64,000 nt of DNA from Cytophagales bacterium (GCA_013299045.1 JAAFJX010000006.1:1-64000); one strand, 5' to 3'. Positions 18,284 to 27,590 are shown, counted from the first letter of the stretch. Notes: generated from the sequence alone by a model not told the origin. Program-made: numbers and translations.

Positions 18284-18326
18284 CAAAAAGAAAGCGCCCT
18301 CTTGTTTTAGAAAAGGGGCGCTTTCT
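18284..18326 (-). terminator. Intrinsic terminator of the SPOR-like gene
   Basis: The stem AGAAAGCGCCC (18289-18299) pairs with 18316-18326. On the minus strand the hairpin is followed by a T-run, 27 bases after the stop of the SPOR-like gene. Confidence 0.85.
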
Positions 18327-18352
18327 GCACTGTTTATGGTGGAGGAGTGAAT

Positions 18353-19057
18353 TTACCAATCGGTAGAGCCACCGCTCGTTCCGCCACTGTTGCCGCCATC
18401 ACTTTTAGTTTTACCCTCTTTTTTTTCACCTTCTTTTTTGCCGCCGCCTTCACCAGTGGTTGCAATATCCACACGCTTATTGTCTTCATACGCCACAATC
18501 CAGGCATCTTTTACACCAACAATGCGGACAGCTTTCTTGAAGCACTCGGCTTCGCAATAATCTCGGAATGAGGCAATAGAATATTTTTTAGCACCATCTT
18601 CGTCTGTTTCGGCATGAAAGCGCGGGTGATTGACAAACTTAGCCAAGTTCTGGTTTTTGAACACACCCACCTGTACTCTAAAGACTTTGCCTTTCGTATA
18701 ATCTTCGCCACTGAGCGCGCTCGCGTTTCCGCCAGTGCTACCGCCAGCAGTGCTACCTCCACCTGAATCTGAACCACCAGTACTCTGAGACAGTTCTTTT
18801 TTAAGGTTGTCTAGCTTTTCTTGTTTGGCCAAGTTATCGTTTCGGAGCTGGTTGAGTTGGCGTTTGAGCGTTCCTGTTTGGGTCTTTACGGCATCATACT
18901 CTTCCATAACACTCTTAAATTCCTCTACAGGCATTTCTTTTTTTTTCTTTTTCCACTCCTTAGTTTCTTCTTTGGTCAGGGCAGGTGCATCTTGGGCACG
19001 CACCCCAAAACTAAGAGCAGACAAGGCGAGTATAATGCCTAATGTTCTGATTATCAT
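18353..19057 (-). CDS. Exported coiled-coil protein with SPOR-like domain
   Basis: This 234-residue protein has a signal peptide (RTLGIILALSALSFGVRA, then Q). A charged coiled coil follows at about residues 30-90 (EWKKKKKEM through KLDNLKKEL), then a Gly/Ser linker, a domain of about 75 residues starting KGKVFRVQVGVFKNQNLAKF and ending DAWIVAYEDNKRV, and a Gly/Lys-rich tail. The domain has the SPOR pattern (a VQVG-F start and a W-V-Y end) that binds peptidoglycan stripped of stem peptides, although it is divergent. A periplasmic envelope role is likely. It is monocistronic, with its own terminator. Confidence 0.8.
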   Translation of the reverse strand: MIIRTLGIILALSALSFGVRAQDAPALTKEETKEWKKKKKEMPVEEFKSVMEEYDAVKTQTGTLKRQLNQLRNDNLAKQEKLDNLKKELSQSTGGSDSGGGSTAGGSTGGNASALSGEDYTKGKVFRVQVGVFKNQNLAKFVNHPRFHAETDEDGAKKYSIASFRDYCEAECFKKAVRIVGVKDAWIVAYEDNKRVDIATTGEGGGKKEGEKKEGKTKSDGGNSGGTSGGSTDW

Positions 19058-19287
19058 ACTTTTGTAAATTTTTGTTCAATTGTTTGATTTAAAATCAAAA
19101 GCCACACTTAAAAGCTATGCTTCCAAAGCAATTAGCAAATATGCGAATTTCTAGCCAAATGCCCAAAAAACGGAAAAAATATTTTTTTAACGCGCTAACA
19201 AGATACGCTGCCGTAAGCGCTTTGAGCTATTATGCTTTGCATTTACGCCTTTGTTGCTCATAATGCACCTATATTTTTTCTGAAATT

Positions 19288-19317
19288 TTTGAACTGCCTA
19301 CTTTTATTGTAATTTTG
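19288..19317 (+). promoter_or_regulatory. Consensus Bacteroidota promoter of the cysteine desulfurase gene
   Basis: TTTG (19288-19291), an 18-base spacer and TAATTTTG (19310-19317) match TTTG-N-TAnnTTTG perfectly, 26 bases before the ATG. Confidence 0.7.
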
Positions 19318-19343
19318 CAGTCGGAATATACTCTTTTTAAGTC

Positions 19344-20510
19344 ATGATGCAAACTTTAGCTTCCTCCACCTCGGTTTATTTGGACAACGCCGCTACTACA
19401 GCCCTAGACCCCAAAGTCCTTGAGGTCATGCTTCCTTTTTTTAAAGAACAGTTCGGCAATCCATCATCTATCCATAGCCACGGCGCTAAAGTTAAGTCTG
19501 CCATAGAAAGAGCACGCAAAAGCGTAGCCGCCTGCCTGAATGCTGCACCATCTGAAATCTTTTTTACATCAGGTGGTACAGAAGCAGACAATACTGTTTT
19601 GCGCTGTACGGTTCGCAATAAAGGGATTAAGCGGGCTATTTCTACTTGCTTGGAGCATCATGCAGTCTTACACACATTGGAAGATTTACAGCAAGCAGGT
19701 TTTATTGAATTGATATTTTTGCGTTTAGATGCAAAGGGTAATGCAGACTTGAATCATTTGGAGGAGCTTCTTCAAGAAAATGTGCCAACTCTGGTAACCC
19801 TTATGCACGGCAACAATGAAGTAGGCAATATGCTTGATTTACAACAGGCGGCTAGTTTATGCAAGCAGTATGGCGCTTATTTTCATTCAGATACAGTACA
19901 AACTATTGGGCACTTTGCACTAGACACGCAAAAAATCCAACTAGATTTTTGTGCGGGTGCTGCGCATAAATTTCATGGCCCTAAAGGCGTTGGTTTTATG
20001 TATATCCGCTCTGGCACAAAAATTAGCCCTTACCAAACTGGCGGCGCGCAGGAACGCAATATGCGTGGCGGCACAGAGAATGTTGCGGGTATTGTGGGTT
20101 TGGCCAAAGCCTTAGAAATTGCTATTTCTCAAATGGAGGCACATAGAACTCACATCATGAACCTCAAAAAACTTATGATACAAGAACTGAAAGCAAATTT
20201 TTCGGATATTGTTTTCAATGGTGAATCTGGAAGTTTAGAAAACAGCCTTTATACTGTTTTGAACGCGAGTTTTGCGCCCACTCCTAAAAGCGATATGTTA
20301 CTGTTCTACCTAGACATACAGCGTGTATCCGCATCAGGTGGTAGTGCTTGCTCGAGTGGCTCAGAACTTGGCTCACACGTTTTGCGCGGCATCAATGCAG
20401 ACCCACGCCGCAGCCCTGTGCGTTTTTCTTTTTCTAAATACAATACGGAGTCGGATATTCATTTCGCAATCAATGCGCTGAAGACTATTCTGAAGGGCGA
20501 AGTTAAATAG
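19344..20510 (+). CDS. Cysteine desulfurase (NifS/IscS family)
   Basis: This 388-residue PLP enzyme removes sulfur from cysteine as a persulfide for Fe-S cluster assembly or tRNA thiolation. It has the family N-terminus (YLDNAATT), the EFGTEAD-like TSGGTEADN, the PLP-binding lysine in GAAHKFHGPKG (K209) and the active cysteine in SGGSACSSGSE (C336). Ala-His-Lys and the short Cys loop point to the class I/NifS-like type. No iscU or suf genes lie beside it, so its sulfur acceptor is not evident. The TAG stop (20508-20510) abuts repeat copy B. Confidence 0.94.
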   Translation: MMQTLASSTSVYLDNAATTALDPKVLEVMLPFFKEQFGNPSSIHSHGAKVKSAIERARKSVAACLNAAPSEIFFTSGGTEADNTVLRCTVRNKGIKRAISTCLEHHAVLHTLEDLQQAGFIELIFLRLDAKGNADLNHLEELLQENVPTLVTLMHGNNEVGNMLDLQQAASLCKQYGAYFHSDTVQTIGHFALDTQKIQLDFCAGAAHKFHGPKGVGFMYIRSGTKISPYQTGGAQERNMRGGTENVAGIVGLAKALEIAISQMEAHRTHIMNLKKLMIQELKANFSDIVFNGESGSLENSLYTVLNASFAPTPKSDMLLFYLDIQRVSASGGSACSSGSELGSHVLRGINADPRRSPVRFSFSKYNTESDIHFAINALKTILKGEVK

Positions 20511-20700
20511 TCCGCTCTTGAAAAGGCTATAAAATTTGATTATCAGTAATTTATAACTAGCCACTCCTTAAAAAGGACGTAAATTACTTATTGTCAATAA
20601 ATTAACCAAGAATGTCGTCCTTGAGATTTCCTGCGGCCTACCCTGCCTTGCATCAGACAAAAGCGTGCAAGAGAGTGAGATTTTCTGTGCAGCTATGGTT
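20508..20700. repeat. Dispersed repeat, copy B (inverse orientation)
   Basis: This region matches the reverse complement of the right part of copy C. Shared stretches include TTATTGTCAATAAATTAACC with its AAGAAT continuation (20590-20615), GCATCAGACAAAAGCG near 20654 and GTGAGATTTTCTGTGCA near 20678. It begins at the TAG stop of the cysteine desulfurase gene, and it carries TCCTTAAAAAGGA-type edges at 20568-20580. The rest of the gap (20701-20849) shows nothing I can identify. Confidence 0.55.
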
Positions 20701-20849
20701 TTATAAAAGCTAAATTCAACCAATAAATGCAACCTTTTTTTGCCAAACTCGTTGCTATGCTCTTTGGCTAGTTTTTGACAAGCCGCCCCAAGTCTTTAAT
20801 GCCCTCCTCACTCAACTATTAGATTACAAACCAAGAAAATCCTAAGTCC

Positions 20850-22244
20850 ATGAAAGCATTTTTCACTATTATCTTAGATGCCATCAAAGGCAAGCATTAT
20901 ACCTACACGGGTGGCAGCATCAAAAAAGCCATTCTTCTGCTTGCAGTTCCTATGATTCTGGAATTGGCCTTAGAAAGCGTTTTTGCAGTAGTAGATACTT
21001 ATTTTGTGGGCAAACTTCCCAATAGCAAAAATGCCATTGCCGTAGTTGGGCTTACAGAAAGCGTTATTAGTCTCATCTATACGCTTGCTATTGGCTTTAG
21101 TATAGGCGCAACGGCTTTGGTGAGCAGGCGTGTGGGCGAAAATAATCTTGAGGAGGCAGCACGCACCAGTGCACAAGTTTTAATGACCTCTGCTGTATTT
21201 TCTTTGTTGCTAAGCGCTCTGGGTTTTGTTTTTGCTGAAAATATATTGCAACTGATGGGTGCTGCACCTGCGGTAGTGGCAGAAGGCTTGCCTTTTGCGA
21301 GGCTCATGTTTGGTAGCAGTACGGTTATTGTCTATTTGTTTGTTATCAATGGCATTTTTAGAGGTGCTGGCAATGCCGCTATGGCCATGTATAGCCTTTG
21401 GATAGCAAGTGCAATTAATATATTGCTTTGCCCTGTGTTAATTTATGGCTTAGGGCCTATACCCGCTATGGGGCTAACGGGAGCGGCATTGGCCACTGTT
21501 ATTGGTCGTACTGTGGGTGTTTTGTTTCAGTTGTACAGTCTTTTTAGAGCGGGTAGCAGCTTTAAGATTGACTTGAGCTATTTTAATATCAATCTTGAGG
21601 CCATCAAATCATTTTTGAATGTGGCATGGCCAGCCACTTTTCAGTTTTTTATACAAACGGGCAGTTGGATTTTTATGGCCTATTTGGTGAGCGAAACAGG
21701 GAGTACGGAAGCCAGCGCGGGTTATCAGATAGCGATTCGTTGTATCGTGTTTTTTATATTGCCAGCATGGGGTTTGAGCAATGCAGCAGCCACTCTGGTG
21801 GGTCAGAATCTAGGAGCAAATCAACCCGACCGCGCCGAACGCAGTGTGTTGATTTGCGCTAAGATAAACGTGGCCTTTATGGCGCTTGTAACACTGATTT
21901 TTGTGTTTTTACCTGAGCCTATTGCAAGGCTTTTTACAAAAGACGTAGCGGTTATCAGCTATGCAACGCTTTCTTTACAAGTTATTGGTGCAGGTTTTCT
22001 GTTTTACGGAATCGGTATGGTAATGGTTCAGGCGCTGAATGGTGCTGGCGATAGCCGAACTCCTACCCTTATCAACTTTATCTGCTTTTGGTTGGTGCAG
22101 GTGCCGCTCGGCTACCTTCTCGCAAAAACCTTTGATTTAGGCCCTCTGGGGGCACTTATTGCCATACCCTCTGCCGAAACTCTGCTTGCTATTATGGCCT
22201 TTTACTACTTTAAAGTAGGCAAATGGAAGGAGATAAAGGTATAG
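20850..22244 (+). CDS. MATE family efflux transporter
   Basis: This 464-residue inner-membrane protein has about 12 helices in two similar halves. It starts with a short cytoplasmic segment, then KKAILLLAVPMILELALESVF, followed by VDTYFVGKL and VVGLTESVISL, the usual MATE pattern. The second half has WGLSNAAATLVGQNLGA, the matching motif. It exports cationic drugs or metabolites using a Na+ or H+ gradient; the substrate is unknown. It stands alone between repeat copy B and a new promoter. Confidence 0.95.
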   Translation: MKAFFTIILDAIKGKHYTYTGGSIKKAILLLAVPMILELALESVFAVVDTYFVGKLPNSKNAIAVVGLTESVISLIYTLAIGFSIGATALVSRRVGENNLEEAARTSAQVLMTSAVFSLLLSALGFVFAENILQLMGAAPAVVAEGLPFARLMFGSSTVIVYLFVINGIFRGAGNAAMAMYSLWIASAINILLCPVLIYGLGPIPAMGLTGAALATVIGRTVGVLFQLYSLFRAGSSFKIDLSYFNINLEAIKSFLNVAWPATFQFFIQTGSWIFMAYLVSETGSTEASAGYQIAIRCIVFFILPAWGLSNAAATLVGQNLGANQPDRAERSVLICAKINVAFMALVTLIFVFLPEPIARLFTKDVAVISYATLSLQVIGAGFLFYGIGMVMVQALNGAGDSRTPTLINFICFWLVQVPLGYLLAKTFDLGPLGALIAIPSAETLLAIMAFYYFKVGKWKEIKV

Positions 22245-22331
22245 AACACGCCCCCTGGCTCAAAAAACAGACTAAATTTTTGTTCTTTTATCATAAATAA
22301 CCTTAAATTTTTGAGGCTTGCCTTGTTTGCC

Positions 22332-22363
22332 TTGTGGCCTTTTAGATGTTTTGCTTAAATTTG
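22332..22363 (+). promoter_or_regulatory. Predicted promoter of the DUF5683-lipoprotein pair
   Basis: TTG (22332-22334), a 21-base spacer and TAAATTTG (22356-22363) fit the Bacteroidota consensus, 25 bases before the ATG. Confidence 0.6.
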
Positions 22364-22388
22364 TGCTTTCTAAAATTATCTCTTGCTT

Positions 22389-23021
22389 ATGAACCACTTA
22401 AAGCATATTTTTGTTTTTGTTTTTGTGCTGGCTGCTGGCTGTTTTTTTGCACCAAATGTGGCTGGGCAGCGCGCTGATAGCCTGCTGAAGATAATGGAAG
22501 ATACATCAAGTAAGCGCGTTTATCAGAAACCGCTCAGCAAGGCTGCTCGTGCGGCCATCATGTCGGGCGTGCTGCCAGGCGCTGGTCAGATTTACAACAA
22601 AACACTTTGGCAAATTAAAGTGCCGATTATCTATACAGGCTTTACAATACTTGGTTATCTGATTCTGGATAACCATGCGAGATATAAAGGCTACCGAGAG
22701 GCTTATATTTATCGCCTAGACGATAACCCTGATACAATGCCAGACCTATTCTATGGTACTTTTACAAACGAAAGTTTGCTCCGTAATCGCGACAATTACC
22801 GCCGCGACCGTGACTTTTACATGATACTGACCACTCTGCTTTATACGTTGAATGTAGCGGAGGCGGCTACAACTGCACATTTGAACGAATTTTCTGTCAA
22901 AGATGATGTTTCTTTCAACTGGAAGCCTTACCGCGAACGCATGGGCTGGGGCGCACCACAAGTACTTGGTCTTACGCTTACTGGCACTCTGCACACCAAA
23001 ACATATTCCCCAAAACGCTAA
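22389..23021 (+). CDS. DUF5683-type envelope protein
   Basis: The protein has 210 residues from the ATG at 22389; a TTG two codons earlier is possible. It has an N-terminal signal peptide (HIFVFVFVLAAGCFFAPNVAG, then Q), then SKAARAAIMSGVLPGAGQIYN, the hallmark of DUF5683 proteins, and one or two membrane helices (VPIIYTGFTILGYLIL). A Tyr/Arg-rich middle and a helical stretch near YMILTTLLYTLNVAEA follow. The exact function is unknown, and the family is widespread in Bacteroidota envelopes. It is probably co-transcribed with the lipoprotein gene five bases downstream. Confidence 0.85.
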   Translation: MNHLKHIFVFVFVLAAGCFFAPNVAGQRADSLLKIMEDTSSKRVYQKPLSKAARAAIMSGVLPGAGQIYNKTLWQIKVPIIYTGFTILGYLILDNHARYKGYREAYIYRLDDNPDTMPDLFYGTFTNESLLRNRDNYRRDRDFYMILTTLLYTLNVAEAATTAHLNEFSVKDDVSFNWKPYRERMGWGAPQVLGLTLTGTLHTKTYSPKR

Positions 23022-23026
23022 AAAAC

Positions 23027-23431
23027 ATGAAAAATCTCTATACAATTGGTCTTTTGCTTAGCATTGCTACGCTCGCTTGCAAGAGCGACCACAAACACGG
23101 CGTGAATCCAAGCGACACAACCAAACCACTTATTAGCATTACAGCGCCTAGCGAGGGTAATTCCTACTCTGCTGCCACGCCCGTAGAACTTAAAGGTTTG
23201 GTTACAGATGAGAGCTTGCACGAAGTAAAATGGGCTATCAGACAAAAAGCAGACGGTGCGGTGCTTGCTGAAGAGATAAAGGACGTTCATGGACTCAAAA
23301 GTTACACCTTAGAAGCGACCTACAATCCTATAGGGCTTCGCCGCCCAACAGCAGCCATCTTAACCGTAAAAGCCAGTGATGCCAATAAAAATGCGGATTC
23401 GGTTAGTTTAAGTTTTATCATAACGCCCTAG
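23027..23431 (+). CDS. DUF4625-like lipoprotein
   Basis: This 134-residue protein has a lipoprotein signal (LLLSIATLAC, Cys at residue 18). The mature part is a single Ig-like beta sandwich: TKPLISITAPSEGNSYS, then LKGLVTDESLHEVKWAI and ILTVKASDANKNADSVSL. This pattern fits DUF4625-type lipoproteins. It lies five bases after the DUF5683 gene. Its 3' end overlaps the next gene, which runs in the opposite direction, by 14 bases. Confidence 0.8.
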   Translation: MKNLYTIGLLLSIATLACKSDHKHGVNPSDTTKPLISITAPSEGNSYSAATPVELKGLVTDESLHEVKWAIRQKADGAVLAEEIKDVHGLKSYTLEATYNPIGLRRPTAAILTVKASDANKNADSVSLSFIITP

Positions 23432-23912
23432 TTTGAGCCTCTAAATAAGCAGCAAAGGTTTGTTCTGAAAGCACTACGCTTTCATTATCGTCTATGTGGC
23501 TATTTCTACCTGTTTGCATGAGCGGCCTCACCAGTAAATTTGGAGGGGTTAAGCTATCTAAAAATAAAATGCAGGCACCAACGCTATCGTTGGCTATACA
23601 GGCAGCCATAGTACTTGGGGGCAGTTTATAGATAACAAAATCGGCGGGTGTCAAAGGCACAGGCTGGGTCATGAACTCCCTTATCTTGAAAAGCACACTA
23701 TCCCTCTTGTATGCTATTTTCAAACAAACTCTGAAGATAGGCTGCCCTAATACGCCCTTTCTTTCTTCAAAAACAAAGCGTGCCTTGCATAACCTATGAA
23801 AATCAGTTGGTTTGGCCTGTAATTTTTGGTTTCTTTCAGATTGGGGCAAACAGGCTACACCCAAAAGCATCAAAAAGATTAGATAAGCCCATTTTTTATA
23901 CAAAACAAGCAT
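23418..23912 (-). CDS. Putative lipoprotein, unknown function
   Basis: This 164-residue protein has a lipoprotein-type signal (YLIFLMLLGVAC, Cys near residue 21). The mature part is a mixed domain without motifs that I recognise. It is convergent with, and overlaps by 14 bases, the DUF4625-like gene. The long frame, codon use and plausible signal peptide support a real gene. It is transcribed away from the E2 terminator region and appears monocistronic. Confidence 0.7.
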   Translation of the reverse strand: MLVLYKKWAYLIFLMLLGVACLPQSERNQKLQAKPTDFHRLCKARFVFEERKGVLGQPIFRVCLKIAYKRDSVLFKIREFMTQPVPLTPADFVIYKLPPSTMAACIANDSVGACILFLDSLTPPNLLVRPLMQTGRNSHIDDNESVVLSEQTFAAYLEAQTRAL

Positions 23913-23937
23913 TTTTTTGTAGAATAGATAGCGGATA

Positions 23938-23983
23938 AAAAAAAATAGCGCACTTGCTTTGTTCTAGAGTAAGTGCGCTATTT
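23938..23983 (-). terminator. Intrinsic terminator of the E2 gene
   Basis: The perfect 13-bp stem AAATAGCGCACTT (23943-23955) pairs with 23971-23983. On the minus strand it is followed by a run of T's, 16 bases past the E2 stop. Confidence 0.9.
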
Positions 23984-23999
23984 GTATGGTGTTTAGGAA

Positions 24000-25313
24000 T
24001 TATATGCCTCTCGTTATATCAAACTTCTCTAAGTGGTCTGCCACTTTGCGAACAAACATACCCCCCAGCGCACCGTCCACAATTCTGTGGTCGTAGGAGT
24101 GAGAAAGGAACATCATTTGGCGTATACCAATCATGTCTGAACCACCCATACTGATAACTGCTGGCTTTTTGATAATAGCACCTGTAGAAAGAATAGCCAC
24201 TTGAGGCTGCATGATAATCGGTGTGCCGAGCATATTGCCAAAAGTGCCAATGTTGGAAAGGGTGTAAGTGCCGCCGTCTAGGTCGTCGGTTTTGAGTTTG
24301 TTTTCACGTGCTCTTACTGCGAAGTCATTGACTTTTTGTGCCAAACCCATGAGGTTCAGGTGGTCAGCATTTTTTATAACGGGTACAATCAAGTTGCCAG
24401 AGGGCAAAGCAACAGCCATACCTACATTGATGTCTTTTTTAAGAATAATTCGGCTGTCGCCATCAACAGAGGCATTAATCATAGGGAACTCTTGCAAGGC
24501 TTTGGCCACCGCCTCAATGAAGATAGGCGTAAAGGTGAGGTTAATGCCACGCTTTTTGAACTCTGTTTTCCATTTGTTGCGCCAGTTCACAATGTTGGTA
24601 ACATCTGCCTCTACAAAGGAGGTAACGTGTGGCGAAATTCGTTTAGAATCCACCATGCGTTGTGCAATCATTTTACGCATTCTGTCCATTTCCACAATCT
24701 CAAAGTTACCGCTAAAAGACACAGCGGGCTTGAGCTGCTCAGTTTTGCTTTCTTGAGCGGGTGCAACGACGGGTGCAGCCACTGCGGCCGCTGGCGCACT
24801 AGTCGCTGTTTGGGTTACAGGCGCAGTTTTGCGTTTTTCAACGTATGCCAATAGGTCGTTTTTGGTGAGACGACCTTCACGGCCACTGCCCTTAATAGCT
24901 TCTAGCTCTTGCATACTAATTTTTTCTTCTTTCGCAATATTGAGAACGAGTGGCGAATAGAAGCCAGAGTTTGTGCCTGTTTCAGCAACAGTTGCGGGGG
25001 GTGTAGCAATGAGGGGTGCGGCGGCAGTAGGTGCTTGTGGTGCAGCAGCGGGCACTTCAGCAGCAACCGAGGCATCGGTTTGAATACGCGCAACGGGCTT
25101 ACCTACTTGCACCACGTCGCCCACCTTAGCGAGCATTTCTACGAGTATTCCTGCGTTTACGGCTGGCACTTCGGTATCAACTTTGTCCGTGGCCACTTCT
25201 AACACGGATTCATCTTGAGCAATCTTGTCGCCCACTTTTTTGAGCCAATTCAAAATTGTGCCCTCCATAACGCTTTCGCCCATTTTGGGCATCAGCATAT
25301 CAACTATTGCCAT
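24000..25313 (-). CDS. 2-oxoacid dehydrogenase E2 (dihydrolipoamide acyltransferase)
   Basis: The protein has 437 residues in the standard E2 order. An N-terminal lipoyl domain carries the lipoate-accepting lysine in ATDKVDTEVPA (K44). An Ala/Pro-rich linker is followed by an E3-binding domain (residues about 120-160, FYSPLVLNIAKEEKISMQEL and GSGREGRLTKNDLL), a second linker, and the catalytic acyltransferase domain ending in SYDHRIVDG (H409, D413). It transfers acyl groups to CoA in a pyruvate, 2-oxoglutarate or branched-chain dehydrogenase complex. The sequence seems closest to the branched-chain/BkdB-like or generic E2 type. E1 and E3 are not beside it, and it is followed by a strong terminator. 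Confidence 0.94.
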   Translation of the reverse strand: MAIVDMLMPKMGESVMEGTILNWLKKVGDKIAQDESVLEVATDKVDTEVPAVNAGILVEMLAKVGDVVQVGKPVARIQTDASVAAEVPAAAPQAPTAAAPLIATPPATVAETGTNSGFYSPLVLNIAKEEKISMQELEAIKGSGREGRLTKNDLLAYVEKRKTAPVTQTATSAPAAAVAAPVVAPAQESKTEQLKPAVSFSGNFEIVEMDRMRKMIAQRMVDSKRISPHVTSFVEADVTNIVNWRNKWKTEFKKRGINLTFTPIFIEAVAKALQEFPMINASVDGDSRIILKKDINVGMAVALPSGNLIVPVIKNADHLNLMGLAQKVNDFAVRARENKLKTDDLDGGTYTLSNIGTFGNMLGTPIIMQPQVAILSTGAIIKKPAVISMGGSDMIGIRQMMFLSHSYDHRIVDGALGGMFVRKVADHLEKFDITRGI

Positions 25314-25427
25314 ACAATTAACTGGTGTTTCTGATGTATATTTTTGAGATTTGGATTCAGTTCAATGCGAATTAGCAACAAAAGTTCAAAACAAACAAAT
25401 ACAGGACTATTTTTATTGTTGCAAATG

Positions 25428-26543
25428 TCATATTTTTAAGACCCACGCGCCGCTAAACTGGCCTCTGAGTTCATTGCGGCGTTTTTGTGCGCTGGCCTGG
25501 TCGCCAAAAGTGCCTACAACAATACGGTAAATGCCATTTGAATTGACAACTTTGGCATCGGGCACAGCGCCTATAAGTTTCTTGAGCGCTTTTTGGGCTG
25601 CTGTGTTGTTGTTATAGCTGCCCACCGATACCGTGAACGTGCCGTTAGGGAGGGTGCTCGCACCTAGTTTTTCTTCGCTTGCCTCATTGCTTTTGGTTTT
25701 TACTTTGGGGCTATTGCTTGTAGTGGTGCTAGCTCCGCGATGATTTTCTACGCGCTCTTCTTCTGGTGGGTCTTGCGGTTGAGCTTCTTCCTGTGCGGCG
25801 GCATGGCTGGTGGCATTGTTGCGGTCGTCTTGAACTATCATGCCAGTATTCTCGTTGTTTTCATTGTTCTCATCAACCACTTCGGTACTTGCACCCAAAT
25901 TTTCTTCTGGGGTGGTGCGTTGGGTAAAGTAATAGAACAAAAAAGCAAAGCCTATCAGCAATGGAAAAATGATAAACCACATGATGCCATCTCTACTTTT
26001 GGGTTCGGTAGTTGTTTTTTGGGCATCGGGTGTTGTTTGGCCTGTTTGTGTAGCAGTGGCGTTAGTGGCGGCAGGCACCTCTGTTTTATCGTCTTTGGTT
26101 TGGTTCTCAGTAACGGCTGGATTTTTAGTTTTGCCTATAGGTGTGCGGGTGAGGCGCGGAAGGCCATAGGCATCAGGCAAAAAGTTGAGTGTCTCATCTT
26201 GCCTAAACTCTAAGTCTCCATTCGGATTTTTAACGAGCAGGCCAAGGTCTGGAAATTCGGCGCGGCCATTGGCCTCTAAAGCGGTATTGACGCGGCCAAT
26301 AAAAACTTGCAGATGTTCATCAAAATCAGATTCAGACAAGCCCTCTGCCGCCATAACAGTTGTTTTGAGTAAATTATTTTTATCCTGCTGCAAACGCGGA
26401 TAAAACGCAATTTTTTTGTTGGGTGGCAAAATATCCGTACCAACCACCTTTGATTCAACGAGGGTTGTCATGAATGTTCCTAAGCCAGGTACAACAACCT
26501 CATCTTTAGAACTTACCAAATCCGAAATGTACTGCTCTATCAT
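25428..26543 (-). CDS. HU-CCDC81-like and SPOR domain membrane protein
   Basis: This 371-residue protein has an N-terminal region (IEQYISDLVSSKDEVVVPGL, then GTFMTTLV) matching the CCDC81-type HU domain found in Bacteroidota. Two such domains probably fill residues 1-135. A single membrane helix follows (GIMWFIIFPLLIGFAFLFYYF, about 190-210), then a Pro/Glu/Asn-rich linker and a C-terminal SPOR domain (TFTVSVGSYNNNTAAQKALK, IYRIVVGTFGD and SGAWVLKI). SPOR domains bind denuded peptidoglycan at division sites. The protein therefore probably links a cytoplasmic HU-like part to the cell wall across the inner membrane. Confidence 0.9.
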   Translation of the reverse strand: MIEQYISDLVSSKDEVVVPGLGTFMTTLVESKVVGTDILPPNKKIAFYPRLQQDKNNLLKTTVMAAEGLSESDFDEHLQVFIGRVNTALEANGRAEFPDLGLLVKNPNGDLEFRQDETLNFLPDAYGLPRLTRTPIGKTKNPAVTENQTKDDKTEVPAATNATATQTGQTTPDAQKTTTEPKSRDGIMWFIIFPLLIGFAFLFYYFTQRTTPEENLGASTEVVDENNENNENTGMIVQDDRNNATSHAAAQEEAQPQDPPEEERVENHRGASTTTSNSPKVKTKSNEASEEKLGASTLPNGTFTVSVGSYNNNTAAQKALKKLIGAVPDAKVVNSNGIYRIVVGTFGDQASAQKRRNELRGQFSGAWVLKI

Positions 26544-26792
26544 TTTTCTGAAAGAAATATTTTGAGAAAATAGCGTTTAAAATTGTGCAACCGCAGATTC
26601 CATTTTGTCATGCAAGACCTAAACTTTGCCTTGACAAATACTCAGATGCTGCGAAGCAAAATTCGTTAATTGTTCTTAGAATAGTCATACACAAAGCCCA
26701 AAATATCAGACTAAGCGCAAATAAGGCTAATAATATGAATAAAAACAAGAGAGAGTCTAAAAAGAAATTTTTTTTGCATGAGATAGTTAGCG

Positions 26793-27452
26793 CTAGCCAA
26801 ATAGCAAGCTGCCAATGCGTACCATAGTGCTGCCTTCTGCAACAGCTATAGGATAATCGCCGCTCATGCCCATAGAGAGCTGCGCCCAGTCTTGTGTTTG
26901 TTCGGGAAATAGCTGTTTAGTACGCTCAAAAATGGCTTTTAGCTGCCTGAACTCCGCTTGTGTTTTTTGACTGTCTTGGGTGAAAGTGCCCATACCCATA
27001 AGTCCTTCTAAACGAATATTTTGCAAAGTAGCTAAGGAGGGGTCTTTCAATAGCGTGTGTAGTTCTGTTTCCGAAAGGCCAAACTTGCTCTCTTCGTCTG
27101 CAATGTGCATTTGCAGGAGGCAAGTAATCTTTCTGCCATTCTGAGCAGCGCGCTTGTTTATCTCTTGCAATAAACCAAGGCTATCTACAGAATGAATGCA
27201 GTGCACAAAAGGCGCGATGTACTTTACTTTATTGGTTTGTAAATGCCCAATCAAATGCCATTCTATATCTTTGGGAAGCTCTTCATAGCGTTTAAGCAGC
27301 TCTTGAACGCGGTTCTCGGCCATAACGTGCACACCTGCCTCATAAGCGGCTTGCAAGCTGGCTATGGGCTGGGTTTTGCTGACCAAAATCAACTGAACGT
27401 TTTGTGCTAGGAGTTCCGCTTTAATGCTATTATATCGTATTTTGTTAAACAT
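26793..27452 (-). CDS. yggS: YggS/PROSC family pyridoxal 5'-phosphate homeostasis protein
   Basis: This 219-residue single-domain PLP-binding TIM barrel resembles the N-terminal domain of alanine racemase. The PLP lysine lies in LILVSKTQP (K26). Other family motifs are AENRVQELLKRYEEL, WHLIGHLQTNKVKYI, LEGLMGMGTF and LSMGMSGDYPIAV. It buffers PLP and affects amino-acid pools rather than catalysing a known reaction. It is downstream of adk on the same strand, but a terminator-like hairpin separates them. Confidence 0.95.
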   Translation of the reverse strand: MFNKIRYNSIKAELLAQNVQLILVSKTQPIASLQAAYEAGVHVMAENRVQELLKRYEELPKDIEWHLIGHLQTNKVKYIAPFVHCIHSVDSLGLLQEINKRAAQNGRKITCLLQMHIADEESKFGLSETELHTLLKDPSLATLQNIRLEGLMGMGTFTQDSQKTQAEFRQLKAIFERTKQLFPEQTQDWAQLSMGMSGDYPIAVAEGSTMVRIGSLLFG

Positions 27453-27504
27453 CTTTAGTATATCAGAACTACTAACTTTTAGAGAAAATTAAGGCAAGAA
27501 AACC

Positions 27505-27544
27505 CCTCCCATTTTAACGACATAGGCTGACTAAAAATGGGAGG
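27505..27544 (-). terminator. Terminator-like hairpin after adk
   Basis: The perfect 11-bp stem CCTCCCATTTT (27505-27515) pairs with 27534-27544. It lies 46 bases past the adk stop on the minus strand and is followed there by TTTTCTT. Confidence 0.7.
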
Positions 27545-27590
27545 AATAGAGTCAAAAAAGAAAGTACAAATACCTAGAGCCGCTTAAAAA

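Noticed and set aside
26585-26827. An 80-residue plus-strand frame in the gap before yggS
   Set aside because: Atypical composition, uncertain start and overlap with the yggS gene. It is probably not coding.
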